DNA from: Christiangramia aestuarii
Lineage (GTDB): Bacteria > Bacteroidota > Bacteroidia > Flavobacteriales > Flavobacteriaceae
Assembly (NCBI RefSeq): GCF_009735585.1
Contig: NZ_VJVW01000003.1
Location: forward strand, 186,001-250,000
DNA: 64,000 bases
Direction of reading: 5' to 3'
Part shown: piece by piece, positions 15,613-23,935 of the stretch
Position numbering within the stretch: position 1 is the stretch's first letter
Layout: each line of letters opens with the position of its first letter
The notes under the pieces: model-generated
Seen by the model: only the letters and a program-made list of their open reading frames with translations
Database searches by the model: none
Told to the model about the DNA's origin: nothing
Program-made: the position numbers and the translations under genes

Positions 15613-16815
15613 CTACGAGCGCTTTATCGAAAATTTAAAATTACTTCCCTGGCCAACTTCAGATTCCAGGGAAATGTTGCCGCCCATAGACTCGATAAGT
15701 TTTTTCACCGTGGCCAGCCCAATCCCGCTGCCCAAACTTCCTTCACGGTCTGTAGTATCCAGCGTGGTAAAAAGATCGAAAATATCCTGAAATTTGTCTT
15801 TAGGGATACCTTTTCCGTTATCCCTTATTTCAAAGAAATAATATTCAGAGTTCTTATCAAAGCCAATGTCCACTTTCCTAAGCTCCTTGTCGTTATATTT
15901 AAGGGCGTTGCTAATCAGGTTCATAAAAACCTGGGTGAGGGCTGCCTTGTTCACATTATGGAGCATGATATCATCTGGATAGGTGATCCTGATATCATCT
16001 GAAACCTGGTAAAGGTCTACGATCCCCTTTAAAAGCTTTCGAAGATCCACATCTGTGTAATCCTTCTCCATCACGTGGTCGCTTTTATAAAAGCTAAGAA
16101 TACCGTCTATATAATTTCTCAGGGAATAGGAGGATTCTACAAGGAATTCCAGATACTGCTCGGTATCGGCATCAAACTTACCCTTGTTCTCATCCTTAAG
16201 TAATTCGCTTAAGGAAATGATATTTGCCAGTGGAGACTTAAGATCATGAGATACGAGACTGGCGAATTTTTCAAGTTCCCTGTATTTTTCTTTTAATTTT
16301 TTCTGAACCTCGATAAGTTTCAGGCGTTGCTTTCTATATTCAAAAAGGTTCATGGTCTGCCGGGATAAGGCTTTAAGTGCCTGCTCTTCCATTTTGCTAA
16401 GTTCCTTTTCTTCCAGGTCGAAAATGCAAAGCACAGCTATGGCATGGCCCTGAGGATTGTAGAGCGGCACCCCGGCATAAAAGGAATACTCTCTATCGTA
16501 AAGTCCCTCAGCTGCCTTAAAAGCTTCTGCATCCTTACTTTTTTTCAATACGTAGATAGAGGATTCGTTGTGTATGGCACGATCGCAAAAAGAGTGTTCC
16601 CGGTCTATCTCGTAGATATCGGCTCCATAAACAGATTTGTTCCAGATCCTGTCATTATCAACGATGCTGATCTTCGCTACCGGAACCTTGCAGATATAGG
16701 CAGCCAGGAACGTAAGATCATCATAATCTTCGTCTGGTCCAGAGTTTATAATTTTATATTCTTTCAACGCGGTTTGCCTAAGCTTTTCGTTGAATGGAAC
16801 TAACTTTTCCTGCAT
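15613..16815 (-). CDS. GAF-domain sensor histidine kinase (paralogue 1)
   Basis: This 400-residue cytosolic kinase has an N-terminal GAF domain (about residues 20-165, with EHSFCDRAI and SFYAGVPL), a short coiled coil (165-185), and the HisKA box VSHDLKSPLAN with phospho-acceptor H190. The HATPase domain has N box NLISNALKYND, G1 DNGKGIP and G2 GSGIGLATVKK. All catalytic boxes are intact. There is no TM segment, so it senses a cytosolic signal. The GAF region lacks the DERF/NPLV block seen in its neighbour, which points to a different ligand. No response regulator gene is adjacent. Confidence 0.93.
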   Translation of the reverse strand: MQEKLVPFNEKLRQTALKEYKIINSGPDEDYDDLTFLAAYICKVPVAKISIVDNDRIWNKSVYGADIYEIDREHSFCDRAIHNESSIYVLKKSKDAEAFKAAEGLYDREYSFYAGVPLYNPQGHAIAVLCIFDLEEKELSKMEEQALKALSRQTMNLFEYRKQRLKLIEVQKKLKEKYRELEKFASLVSHDLKSPLANIISLSELLKDENKGKFDADTEQYLEFLVESSYSLRNYIDGILSFYKSDHVMEKDYTDVDLRKLLKGIVDLYQVSDDIRITYPDDIMLHNVNKAALTQVFMNLISNALKYNDKELRKVDIGFDKNSEYYFFEIRDNGKGIPKDKFQDIFDLFTTLDTTDREGSLGSGIGLATVKKLIESMGGNISLESEVGQGSNFKFSIKRS

Positions 16816-16877
16816 TATTCCGATAAAAGTTTGATTTAAAGTTATTTAAAAATAATCAACTTTTAACTAAAATAATA

Positions 16878-18095
16878 TTATTCCACAGGTTTGTAACGCT
16901 TAATACTAAATTCGAACAGGGTTCCCTGGTTCTCTGAAGAGGTTAATTTGATATTTCCGCCCAGACTTTCCACGATCTTCTTTACCGTAGAAAGACCTAT
17001 TCCGTGGCCTTTATGTCCTCGCCTGTCTTTGGTCGCTACGGTGGTGAAAAGATCGAAAATACCATCCTGTTTTTCTGTAGGTATACCAATCCCGTTATCG
17101 CTAATACTAAAGTTGAAGTAATCGCGATTCTCGGTACAGTCTATCTCTATAACGATCTTCTCGTTATCATTATATTTAAGACTGTTGCTAATAAGGTTCA
17201 TGAAGATCTGGCCCAGTGCGGCACTGTTCCCGTTTATTTTAAGGTTATTGTCTGGCAGGTTGATCTCGCAGTTCTCAGCGATCTGGAGCAGGTCTATGAT
17301 ATCCTCTAACAGGTCGTTCAGGAAGAATTCTTCATTTTCCTTCGCCTGGGCTCCGTTACTGGAATAATAATCCAGCAGCCCGTTGATATAATCGCTCAGG
17401 GTAAGACCCGAATGTTTCAGGTATTCTAAATAATCGATTCCCTCTTTCCCCAGTTTCCTGGAAAACTTGGCTTTCAGGATGTCTGCCGTGATTATCATAT
17501 TCGCAAGCGGCATTTTTAGGTCATGGGAAACGGTGCTCGCAAACTCCTTAAGAACGCGATTGTTTTCGTCCAGCTGCAACTTCATATTTTCCAGCAGGTT
17601 ATTCTTCCTGCGGGATTCAAAGAGGATCTCTACCTGCTTGGCCAGGGCCTGCAATGCTATTTTCTGATCCTGGTCGAGCTTATGTTCTTCAGAATCAAAA
17701 ACACAGAGAGTACCCATAGGAAGTCCGTTATGGTCCAATAAGGGGACCCCAGCATAGAACTTAATGCCATTTTCAGCAACCACCAAAGGATTATCCATGA
17801 ATCTTTCATCTTTCGCCGTATCCTGGATCTCGAGCAGGGTCTCAGGTTCGAGAATGGTGTGACCGCAGAAAGAATCTTTCCTGGACGAACCATTGATCTC
17901 GGTTCCTAATTTAGATTTAAACCAGTTATTTTCAGCATCAATGATGTTGATAGCCGCGATAGGGGTCTTGCAAATATAACTGGCGAGCTTGGTAATCGAA
18001 TCATAAGCCTCTTCAGGATGTGAGTCGATTATATCCAACTGTTTCAGGGATTCCAGTCGCTCGAATTCGTTTAGGGGCACTGCCGGACTAATCAT
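16878..18095 (-). CDS. GAF-domain sensor histidine kinase (paralogue 2)
   Basis: This 405-residue kinase has the same architecture as the gene 62 bp downstream: GAF domain (about residues 18-165, with KDSFCGHTIL and KDERFMDNPLV), coiled coil (165-185), HisKA VSHDLKMPLAN with H191, N box NLISNSLKYND, G1 DNGIGIP and G2 GHGIGLSTVKK. Its GAF domain is closer to the common FCxH form than that of its neighbour. The tandem arrangement and colinear similarity indicate gene duplication. As with its paralogue, it has no TM helix and no neighbouring response regulator. Confidence 0.93.
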   Translation of the reverse strand: MISPAVPLNEFERLESLKQLDIIDSHPEEAYDSITKLASYICKTPIAAINIIDAENNWFKSKLGTEINGSSRKDSFCGHTILEPETLLEIQDTAKDERFMDNPLVVAENGIKFYAGVPLLDHNGLPMGTLCVFDSEEHKLDQDQKIALQALAKQVEILFESRRKNNLLENMKLQLDENNRVLKEFASTVSHDLKMPLANMIITADILKAKFSRKLGKEGIDYLEYLKHSGLTLSDYINGLLDYYSSNGAQAKENEEFFLNDLLEDIIDLLQIAENCEINLPDNNLKINGNSAALGQIFMNLISNSLKYNDNEKIVIEIDCTENRDYFNFSISDNGIGIPTEKQDGIFDLFTTVATKDRRGHKGHGIGLSTVKKIVESLGGNIKLTSSENQGTLFEFSIKRYKPVE

Positions 18096-18154
18096 CTTGG
18101 AAGGGGAAATTTTTGCTGAATAAAGAACGCAAAAAATTTAATGACTCGCAATAG

Positions 18155-18925
18155 CTAGAACCGGTCTTTTTCGAAGACTCCGAGACCAAAAAGAGCGAAG
18201 TCATATTTCACCGGGTCTGCCGCATCCATTTTTCTCAAATTCTTATCTAATTCTGCCAAAGCAGGAGCGTCGTTCATTTTTCTTTTAAGAAGGCCAAGTT
18301 TCCTGGCAACATTGCCTGAATGCACGTCCAGCGGGCAGGAAAGTTGTGCAGGAGAAAGCCTGTTCCAGATTCCAAAATCAACTCCAGACCGGTCATTTCT
18401 CACCATCCATCTTAGGAACATATTGATGCGTTTTGCCGCTGATTTTTTAAGTGGATCGCTTACATGTTTTTCCGTACGTTTTTGATGGGGAAGCTGAAAG
18501 AATATGGACTTAAATTCGTGGATTGCTGGTTGCAGGCTATTATTGGTGGCATGCCTGGTAAAAATCTCTTCCATACCTTGATGATTGGTATAGATATTTT
18601 TAAGGGCCTTGATGAAATAGCTAAAGTCTTCGGCATTAAAGGTTCTGTGTACAAAGCCTTGAAGCCTTTCCAGGTCGCTTTCCTCATGCTGCATCACGAA
18701 CTCATAAGGGCTCATATCCATGAGCTCCATCATTTTTTTCGAATTATTTAGGATACTTTTGCGGTTACCCCAAGCTATGGTCGCGGTAAGAAAACCCGAG
18801 ATCTCTATATCTTCCCTTTTATCGAACAAATGCGGTATTTGTACAGGATCGGATTCTATAAACCGGGGAGTATTATATTGTATCACCTTCTCGTCTAAAA
18901 ATTCTTTTAGCTCGTTGGATTTCAT
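18155..18925 (-). CDS. TIGR02757/DUF2400 family protein
   Basis: This 256-residue all-helical protein fits the TIGR02757 family, which is found mainly in Bacteroidota and spirochaetes. The marker segments are ISGFLTATIAWGNRKSI (residues 42-58), NMFLRWMVR and the C-terminal SCPLDVHSGNVARKLGLL, which resembles helix-hairpin-helix DNA glycosylase-like elements with a late Asp. The function is unproven; a link to DNA repair is only suggested by fold similarity. The gene is flanked by the histidine kinases and a LolD-like ATPase, with no overlap to either. Confidence 0.87.
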   Translation of the reverse strand: MKSNELKEFLDEKVIQYNTPRFIESDPVQIPHLFDKREDIEISGFLTATIAWGNRKSILNNSKKMMELMDMSPYEFVMQHEESDLERLQGFVHRTFNAEDFSYFIKALKNIYTNHQGMEEIFTRHATNNSLQPAIHEFKSIFFQLPHQKRTEKHVSDPLKKSAAKRINMFLRWMVRNDRSGVDFGIWNRLSPAQLSCPLDVHSGNVARKLGLLKRKMNDAPALAELDKNLRKMDAADPVKYDFALFGLGVFEKDRF

Positions 18926-19049
18926 AAATGAATTTCTGCTTTTGGTAGTGCAAAGATAAAATTTCCTATCGGCGAGTCAGGTCGATTTTAGATCAACTAT
19001 TTCTATACAACGATCATTAATAAAGCCTGTGCTGTTAAGATGATTAGTA

Positions 19050-19739
19050 TTACTCAGCCTCAAGAACCGACTTCTCATTCTTCACGATCTCCCCATCAAC
19101 CATGGTGAGTTTCCTATCGGCCATATTGGCGAGTTCTTCATTATGAGTTACGATAACAAAGGTCTGGTCGAACTCATCCCTTAATTTAAAAAAGAGCTTA
19201 TGTAGGTTTTCAGCAGATTCGCTGTCAAGGTTTCCGGAAGGTTCATCGGCAAATATCACGGCCGGGTTATTAATCAGGCTTCTCGCCACAGCGATCCTTT
19301 GCTGCTCTCCACCGCTGAGTTCTCCCGGTTTGTGGGAGGCACGGTTCTCCAGGCCAAGGAATTTCAGCAATTCCATTGCTCTTTTTTCGGCCTCCTTTCT
19401 GGGGGTCTTATGAATAAAAGCAGGGATGCAAATATTTTCCAGCGCGGTAAATTCCGGCAGCAACTGGTGAAACTGGAAGATAAAGCCTATGTGCTTGTTC
19501 CGGAACTTCGATAATTCCCTCGATTTTAGGCCATAAATATTTGTGCCGTTGATCTCCAGGGTAGATTGTTTCTTTTTCGCAGGTCTGTCTAATGTTCCCA
19601 GGATCTGCAATAAGGTAGTCTTCCCGGCTCCCGAAGCACCCACAATAGACACGATCTCACTTTTTTGGATATGAAGGTCTACCGACTTAAGCACGTGCAG
19701 GTCACCGTAGTATTTATGAATGTTCTTAGCAATTATCAT
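19050..19739 (-). CDS. LolD-like ABC transporter ATP-binding protein
   Basis: This 229-residue ATPase has Walker [10 protein letters not shown] (residues 34-42), a Q-loop near [12 protein letters not shown] (87-98), the signature LSGGEQQR (141-148), Walker B VIFADEP (161-167) and the switch His in VTHNEE. Length and the [14 protein letters not shown] segment place it in the MacB/LolD/FtsE branch, which powers lipoprotein release or efflux through a FtsX-fold permease. No permease gene adjoins it, so its partner must be encoded elsewhere. It is probably monocistronic. Confidence 0.92.
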   Translation of the reverse strand: MIIAKNIHKYYGDLHVLKSVDLHIQKSEIVSIVGASGAGKTTLLQILGTLDRPAKKKQSTLEINGTNIYGLKSRELSKFRNKHIGFIFQFHQLLPEFTALENICIPAFIHKTPRKEAEKRAMELLKFLGLENRASHKPGELSGGEQQRIAVARSLINNPAVIFADEPSGNLDSESAENLHKLFFKLRDEFDQTFVIVTHNEELANMADRKLTMVDGEIVKNEKSVLEAE

Positions 19740-19791
19740 CTGGCAAAAATAAGAGTTTCGAAAATAGCCAAATTAGACAGATTCCCCAACT

Positions 19792-22230
19792 TTAGCTGCT
19801 GAATAAGTTTTTAACGTTATTATAATCAACAAAATATACTATTCTCAGGCTAAGGTTATGTCTGGCCGGCCTGGCAAACAGATTATTCAGGCTTTCTGAA
19901 AACCCGAGGTAACTAAGATCGTCTTCATTAAAAATGGAATTTCGATAGAGCAGTACAGCTTCGCTTCCTGGCGCAAATTGCCACCTGTAGCTAAGGTCGA
20001 GGTTCCAGATATTGAAATTGGCATCGGGATTATTATCCTCGGTAACTTCGTAATCCGTAGGAATTAAATCGCCTTCATCTCCCAGGATAGAGAATTGATC
20101 CCTGGCAAACCTGGCCGTGGACCAGAAATTCCTGAAACTTATATTTATCCCCTGCCTGTTATTGAAATTATAGGTTCCATTTAAGGAATTTTCCAGGCTT
20201 TTCTGATCCCTGTTCCCGATCAAAACCTGTCTATCCTTCTGGCTGACATAGCTAGGCCGGTTAGTTTGGTTAGCATACCTGAATTCATAGATCATATTAA
20301 AACGATCACTGAACCTGAATCTTGGTTTTACGGTAAGATTGAGGTCGTTCATGCTGGAGTTAAAATATTCTTCAAATCTAAACCTAACATCGTAAGCAAA
20401 CTGCTTGCGGTAGTCTGAAGAAACAAAGAAGCTCATATCTGTAAAATCACTGTAGGTGATATAGGTATTTTCAGCTCGTGGTTCGAAAAAATCCAGAAAC
20501 TCTGAGTTATATCCCAGGTTTCCGCCAAAAGCGAACCTTTTCCTGGTCATGGCGAAGAAATCTGCTCCAATACCATTATTTACAGTGATATCCGGCTTAT
20601 ATCTCCTTAAATGCTGACCGTACAGGTTGAATTGATATGTATTGTAATTCCCCTTGGGTTCAAAGATCTGATAAGACAATCCTCCGGAAAAATTGTTGTA
20701 ATTATTTGTGAAATTTACCCCAAGGTCATTAATGTCGTAAGTAGAATTAGCAAAATTATGGGTAAGTCTATACCTGAAATTCCCCTTCGTTCTTTCTACG
20801 GAAAAGCTTGAAGCAAAGCCGGTCTTATTCTGGCCGGGAAGGTTTACATTGCTCATTTTAGCCTCTCCCGCGAAATTAAAGGAATTCGATCTGTTATAAA
20901 CATCAAAAAGAAAACCTGAAACATTCCCGTCCCTGAAATGGCCATCCCGGGTAACATTCGTATTAATTAAGGTTATAGAAGAATTCTTATTAAACCTCTG
21001 GTCCAGTACCAGGATGTTGTAATTGGCCAAAGGCTCGGTAATGCTGCGGCGCGTATTACCGCTTATGGTATCACGGTAGACCACTTCTTCCTTATCTGTG
21101 ATCGCGTTAAAGAAACCAATTCCTAGTCCGCGATCTGTTCGGCCGGAGATCTTTAAGGCGTTCAGGAGATCGGTCCTATCCGGGTTTTCCAGGATCTCTT
21201 CATTTTCCAAAGCCTGGTCCTGAGCGGAATTGAAGCCTATTGGGCTACTGCCGACCCTTCGGGAATAAAAAAGGTTCCCTTTATTGAAAAGTTCGGTTCC
21301 TTCAGTAAAAAATGCCCGGTTCTCCCCGAACACCTGTTCAAAAGGCCCAAGGTTAAGCTCCACCTCGTCGTAAGCCGTCTGACCAAAATCTGGAACCAGG
21401 GTCATGTCAAGAGTAAAAGATTCATTGATCCCGTATTTCAGGTCCAGCCCGGCATTAAAATTAAAGTCTGTTTGTCCATCAAAACGATCTACCGCCGCCG
21501 AGGTATAGGGATAAAGACTTAACCTCACCGGAGGATCTATATTTTCCACACCTTCTAACAAGCCCGTATACTGCCCGGGTTCTCCAATAGATTTATCAAT
21601 ATAGTTCCAAACATAAGTAGAGTTTAGATGAGTGATCTCTCTGGCAAATTGTATACCCCAGGACTGGACAGGTTTATCAGGAAACCTGAGAGCAGAGTAG
21701 GGGATTTTCATTTCCACATACCAGCCATTTTCATCATGCTGAACTCCAGATTCCCAAACGACATTATAGCCATAATCTTCATTGTTGCCGGTCATTCTTG
21801 CATCGGCCTGGGTACCGGCAGAAGTCACGATAAACCTCGTCTGGTTTTCGCCGTCATCATAAGTGTTTATGTCTAGCAGGAAGAATTCAGATTGATTGAT
21901 GTTATCCCTCTGGGTGAGCTGTTTCATGATCCTTTCAGGGGATTCTTCAAGCATCCTGGCGGCCACGTAGATCGCCTCATCATCGTATAACAATTTTACG
22001 CTGGTCTCATGCGAGGCAGAAATAGGGTCACCATCTCCAGGTTCTACCATAACAAAACCTTTCGCTGTTTCTGCAGCATCCCAGGCAGCATCGGTAAGCC
22101 AGCCATCGATCTTAGGCTGTTCTTCTATTCTTTTGGTGTGGTAAATCTTCCGGTCCTGTTGAGCCTGAAGCGTAGTGGAAAGTATGTTTAAAATGAAAAA
22201 TATTGAAAGGAGTAGGTAATTTCGGGGCAT
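19792..22230 (-). CDS. DUF5916 outer-membrane protein with CBM9-like N-terminal domain
   Basis: This 812-residue exported protein has a signal peptide (residues 1-23, cleavage near LQAQQ). A family 9 carbohydrate-binding-like domain follows (about 30-215: PKIDGWLTDAAWDAA, DDEAIYVAARM, WYVEMKIPYSALRF), then a long beta-strand-rich DUF5916 region (about 235-812) with the regular aromatic strands of an outer-membrane barrel and a Phe-containing C-terminus. The family is widespread in Bacteroidota, and its transport or binding role is undetermined. The gene stands alone, divergent from msrA. Confidence 0.85.
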   Translation of the reverse strand: MPRNYLLLSIFFILNILSTTLQAQQDRKIYHTKRIEEQPKIDGWLTDAAWDAAETAKGFVMVEPGDGDPISASHETSVKLLYDDEAIYVAARMLEESPERIMKQLTQRDNINQSEFFLLDINTYDDGENQTRFIVTSAGTQADARMTGNNEDYGYNVVWESGVQHDENGWYVEMKIPYSALRFPDKPVQSWGIQFAREITHLNSTYVWNYIDKSIGEPGQYTGLLEGVENIDPPVRLSLYPYTSAAVDRFDGQTDFNFNAGLDLKYGINESFTLDMTLVPDFGQTAYDEVELNLGPFEQVFGENRAFFTEGTELFNKGNLFYSRRVGSSPIGFNSAQDQALENEEILENPDRTDLLNALKISGRTDRGLGIGFFNAITDKEEVVYRDTISGNTRRSITEPLANYNILVLDQRFNKNSSITLINTNVTRDGHFRDGNVSGFLFDVYNRSNSFNFAGEAKMSNVNLPGQNKTGFASSFSVERTKGNFRYRLTHNFANSTYDINDLGVNFTNNYNNFSGGLSYQIFEPKGNYNTYQFNLYGQHLRRYKPDITVNNGIGADFFAMTRKRFAFGGNLGYNSEFLDFFEPRAENTYITYSDFTDMSFFVSSDYRKQFAYDVRFRFEEYFNSSMNDLNLTVKPRFRFSDRFNMIYEFRYANQTNRPSYVSQKDRQVLIGNRDQKSLENSLNGTYNFNNRQGINISFRNFWSTARFARDQFSILGDEGDLIPTDYEVTEDNNPDANFNIWNLDLSYRWQFAPGSEAVLLYRNSIFNEDDLSYLGFSESLNNLFARPARHNLSLRIVYFVDYNNVKNLFSS

Positions 22231-22377
22231 TGATTTACAGAAAAATAATTTTTAAGGCCTTCAAATGTATTATTGTTATTGGTTTTAGGCAATTTATTTC
22301 CATAAAATCAAGTTAAACAGACTAGGTTTTGTTTATTAAAAAATTAAATTAGCTAAACAAAACTAGTAAATCATTAC

Positions 22378-22929
22378 ATGGAAGAAAGAAAATTGAAAAA
22401 GGCCACTTTAGCAGGTGGATGTTTCTGGTGCACTGAGGCTGTTTTTCAAAGGCTGAATGGAGTAGAAAAAGTAGTATCCGGGTTTACGGGGGGGAACATA
22501 AAAAATCCTGCCTACCGGGAGATCATCACCGGTCGTACCGGTCATGCCGAAGCCATAGAAATCGAGTACGATCCTGAAGTTATTAAATTCGAAGAATTAT
22601 TACTCGTATTTTTCGCAACCCACGACCCAACCACCCTTAACCGGCAACAGAACGATGTTGGGACTCAGTATAGAAGTGGAATATTTTATCACGATGAGGA
22701 GCAGAAGAAAGTCGCGAACCAAGTGATCGCTCTCTTGGAAAAGGAGAACGCATTTGAGGATCCGATAGTTACAGAGGTTACAGAAGCTTCGGCTTTTTAT
22801 GTAGCCGAAGAGGAACACCAGGATTTTTATAATCAGCACCGGCAGCAACCTTATTGCCAGTATATAATCGACCCTAAGATCAATAAACTTAAAAAGCTGT
22901 TCGCTGAAAAACTGAAACAAAAACATTAA
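22378..22929 (+). CDS. msrA: Peptide-methionine (S)-S-oxide reductase
   Basis: This 183-residue enzyme reduces methionine-S-sulfoxide in proteins with thioredoxin. The motif GGCFWC gives the catalytic C15 and nearby C18. The conserved GFTGG, the HDPTT(L)NRQ(Q)[14 protein letters not shown] block and the C-terminal EEHQDFY are present. No resolving Cys is apparent near the C-terminus apart from the CQY Cys in PYCQYIIDP. There is no signal peptide, so it is cytosolic. Its stop is 1 bp upstream of folE, so the two are cotranscribed. Confidence 0.96.
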   Translation: MEERKLKKATLAGGCFWCTEAVFQRLNGVEKVVSGFTGGNIKNPAYREIITGRTGHAEAIEIEYDPEVIKFEELLLVFFATHDPTTLNRQQNDVGTQYRSGIFYHDEEQKKVANQVIALLEKENAFEDPIVTEVTEASAFYVAEEEHQDFYNQHRQQPYCQYIIDPKINKLKKLFAEKLKQKH

Positions 22930-22930
22930 G

Positions 22931-23527
22931 ATGTCTTATAATTTTTTTGAAGAATATAATGAAGAGATCACCGGTGATCTTAAAAAGAACTACCGTGATA
23001 TCATCAAAGGAGTTGGAGAGGATCCGCAGCGCGAAGGGGTGCTGAATACTCCAGAAAGGGCTGCGAAAGCTATGCAGTTCTTAACCCAGGGTTATACTAT
23101 GGATGCCGAGGAGATCCTAAGAAAAGCGGTATTCCAGGAAACCTATGATGAAATGGTGGTGGTAAAAGATATAGAACTCTATTCCCTCTGTGAGCATCAT
23201 ATGCTTCCCTTTTTCGGAAAGGCCCATATTGCCTATATACCTAACGGAAAGATCGTTGGATTAAGCAAGTTGCCCAGGGTGGTAGACGTGTTCGCTCGCA
23301 GATTGCAGGTACAGGAACGTTTAACCAATGATATTCTGGAATGCCTGAACAATACTTTAAAACCCCAGGGGGTGGCGGTAGTGATCGAGGCAGTGCATTT
23401 ATGTATGATGATGCGAGGGGTGCAAAAGCAAAATAGTGCGACCACAACCTCGGGTTTTAGAGGGCAATTCAAACAGATCGAGACGCGAAACGAGTTCCTG
23501 AAACTCATCAGCTCAGACCTTAAATAG
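22931..23527 (+). CDS. folE: GTP cyclohydrolase I (FolE)
   Basis: This 198-residue enzyme converts GTP to 7,8-dihydroneopterin triphosphate, the first step of folate synthesis. The [16 protein letters not shown] block (residues 85-100) gives the zinc ligand C87 and the catalytic His pair H89/H90. A second zinc Cys lies in [11 protein letters not shown]. Other hallmarks are [11 protein letters not shown] and the [11 protein letters not shown]-binding loop. The length is typical of the bacterial homodecameric enzyme. It is directly downstream of msrA and upstream of a small membrane protein gene. Confidence 0.97.
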   Translation: MSYNFFEEYNEEITGDLKKNYRDIIKGVGEDPQREGVLNTPERAAKAMQFLTQGYTMDAEEILRKAVFQETYDEMVVVKDIELYSLCEHHMLPFFGKAHIAYIPNGKIVGLSKLPRVVDVFARRLQVQERLTNDILECLNNTLKPQGVAVVIEAVHLCMMMRGVQKQNSATTTSGFRGQFKQIETRNEFLKLISSDLK

Positions 23528-23572
23528 GGAATTGGCACCTTTTTTGATTTCTCTTGGTTAAAAATCAAGAAA

Positions 23573-23875
23573 ATGAAAATATTCACAAATAAAACCTTTA
23601 TTAAAGGCCTTGCCTACGACCTTGCAGGTATGGCCACAGTAGCGATCCCGGTAATTGGACCTTTTCTGGACCTTATCTGGGCACCATACGCAGCTAAAAA
23701 AATGAGTGAAATGTATCCCGGAAGAAAAGGCAAACTGGCCTCCGTTCTGGTCTTCCTCGAAGAAATACTGCCGGGAACCGATATTATACCAACTTTTACC
23801 CTGATGTACCTGTACACATATGTATGGAAGAAAGAGCCTCTAAGGCCTCAGGTAATAGAAGTTGAAAGTTATTAG
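23573..23875 (+). CDS. Small conserved membrane protein, unknown function
   Basis: This 100-residue protein contains two hydrophobic segments (about residues 12-36 with PVIGPFLDLIWAPYAAKKM, and 55-85 with VFLEEILPGTDIIPTFTLMYLYTYVW). The Pro- and Gly-rich first segment and the LPGTDIIPTFT motif look conserved, but I cannot name a family. It lies 45 bp after folE on the same strand and is closed by a terminator, so it may be cotranscribed with msrA-folE. Confidence 0.65.
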   Translation: MKIFTNKTFIKGLAYDLAGMATVAIPVIGPFLDLIWAPYAAKKMSEMYPGRKGKLASVLVFLEEILPGTDIIPTFTLMYLYTYVWKKEPLRPQVIEVESY

Positions 23876-23900
23876 TGTTTGCTAATTTAGTTGAAGGATA

Positions 23901-23933
23901 GGCTGTCAGGGAAATTCCCTGACAGCCTTTTTT
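23901..23933. terminator. Bidirectional intrinsic terminator
   Basis: GGCTGTCAGGGA (23901-23912) pairs perfectly with TCCCTGACAGCC (23916-23927) and is followed by six T residues. It separates the plus-strand small protein gene from the convergent TonB receptor gene whose stop is at 23936. Confidence 0.92.
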
Positions 23934-23935
23934 AA

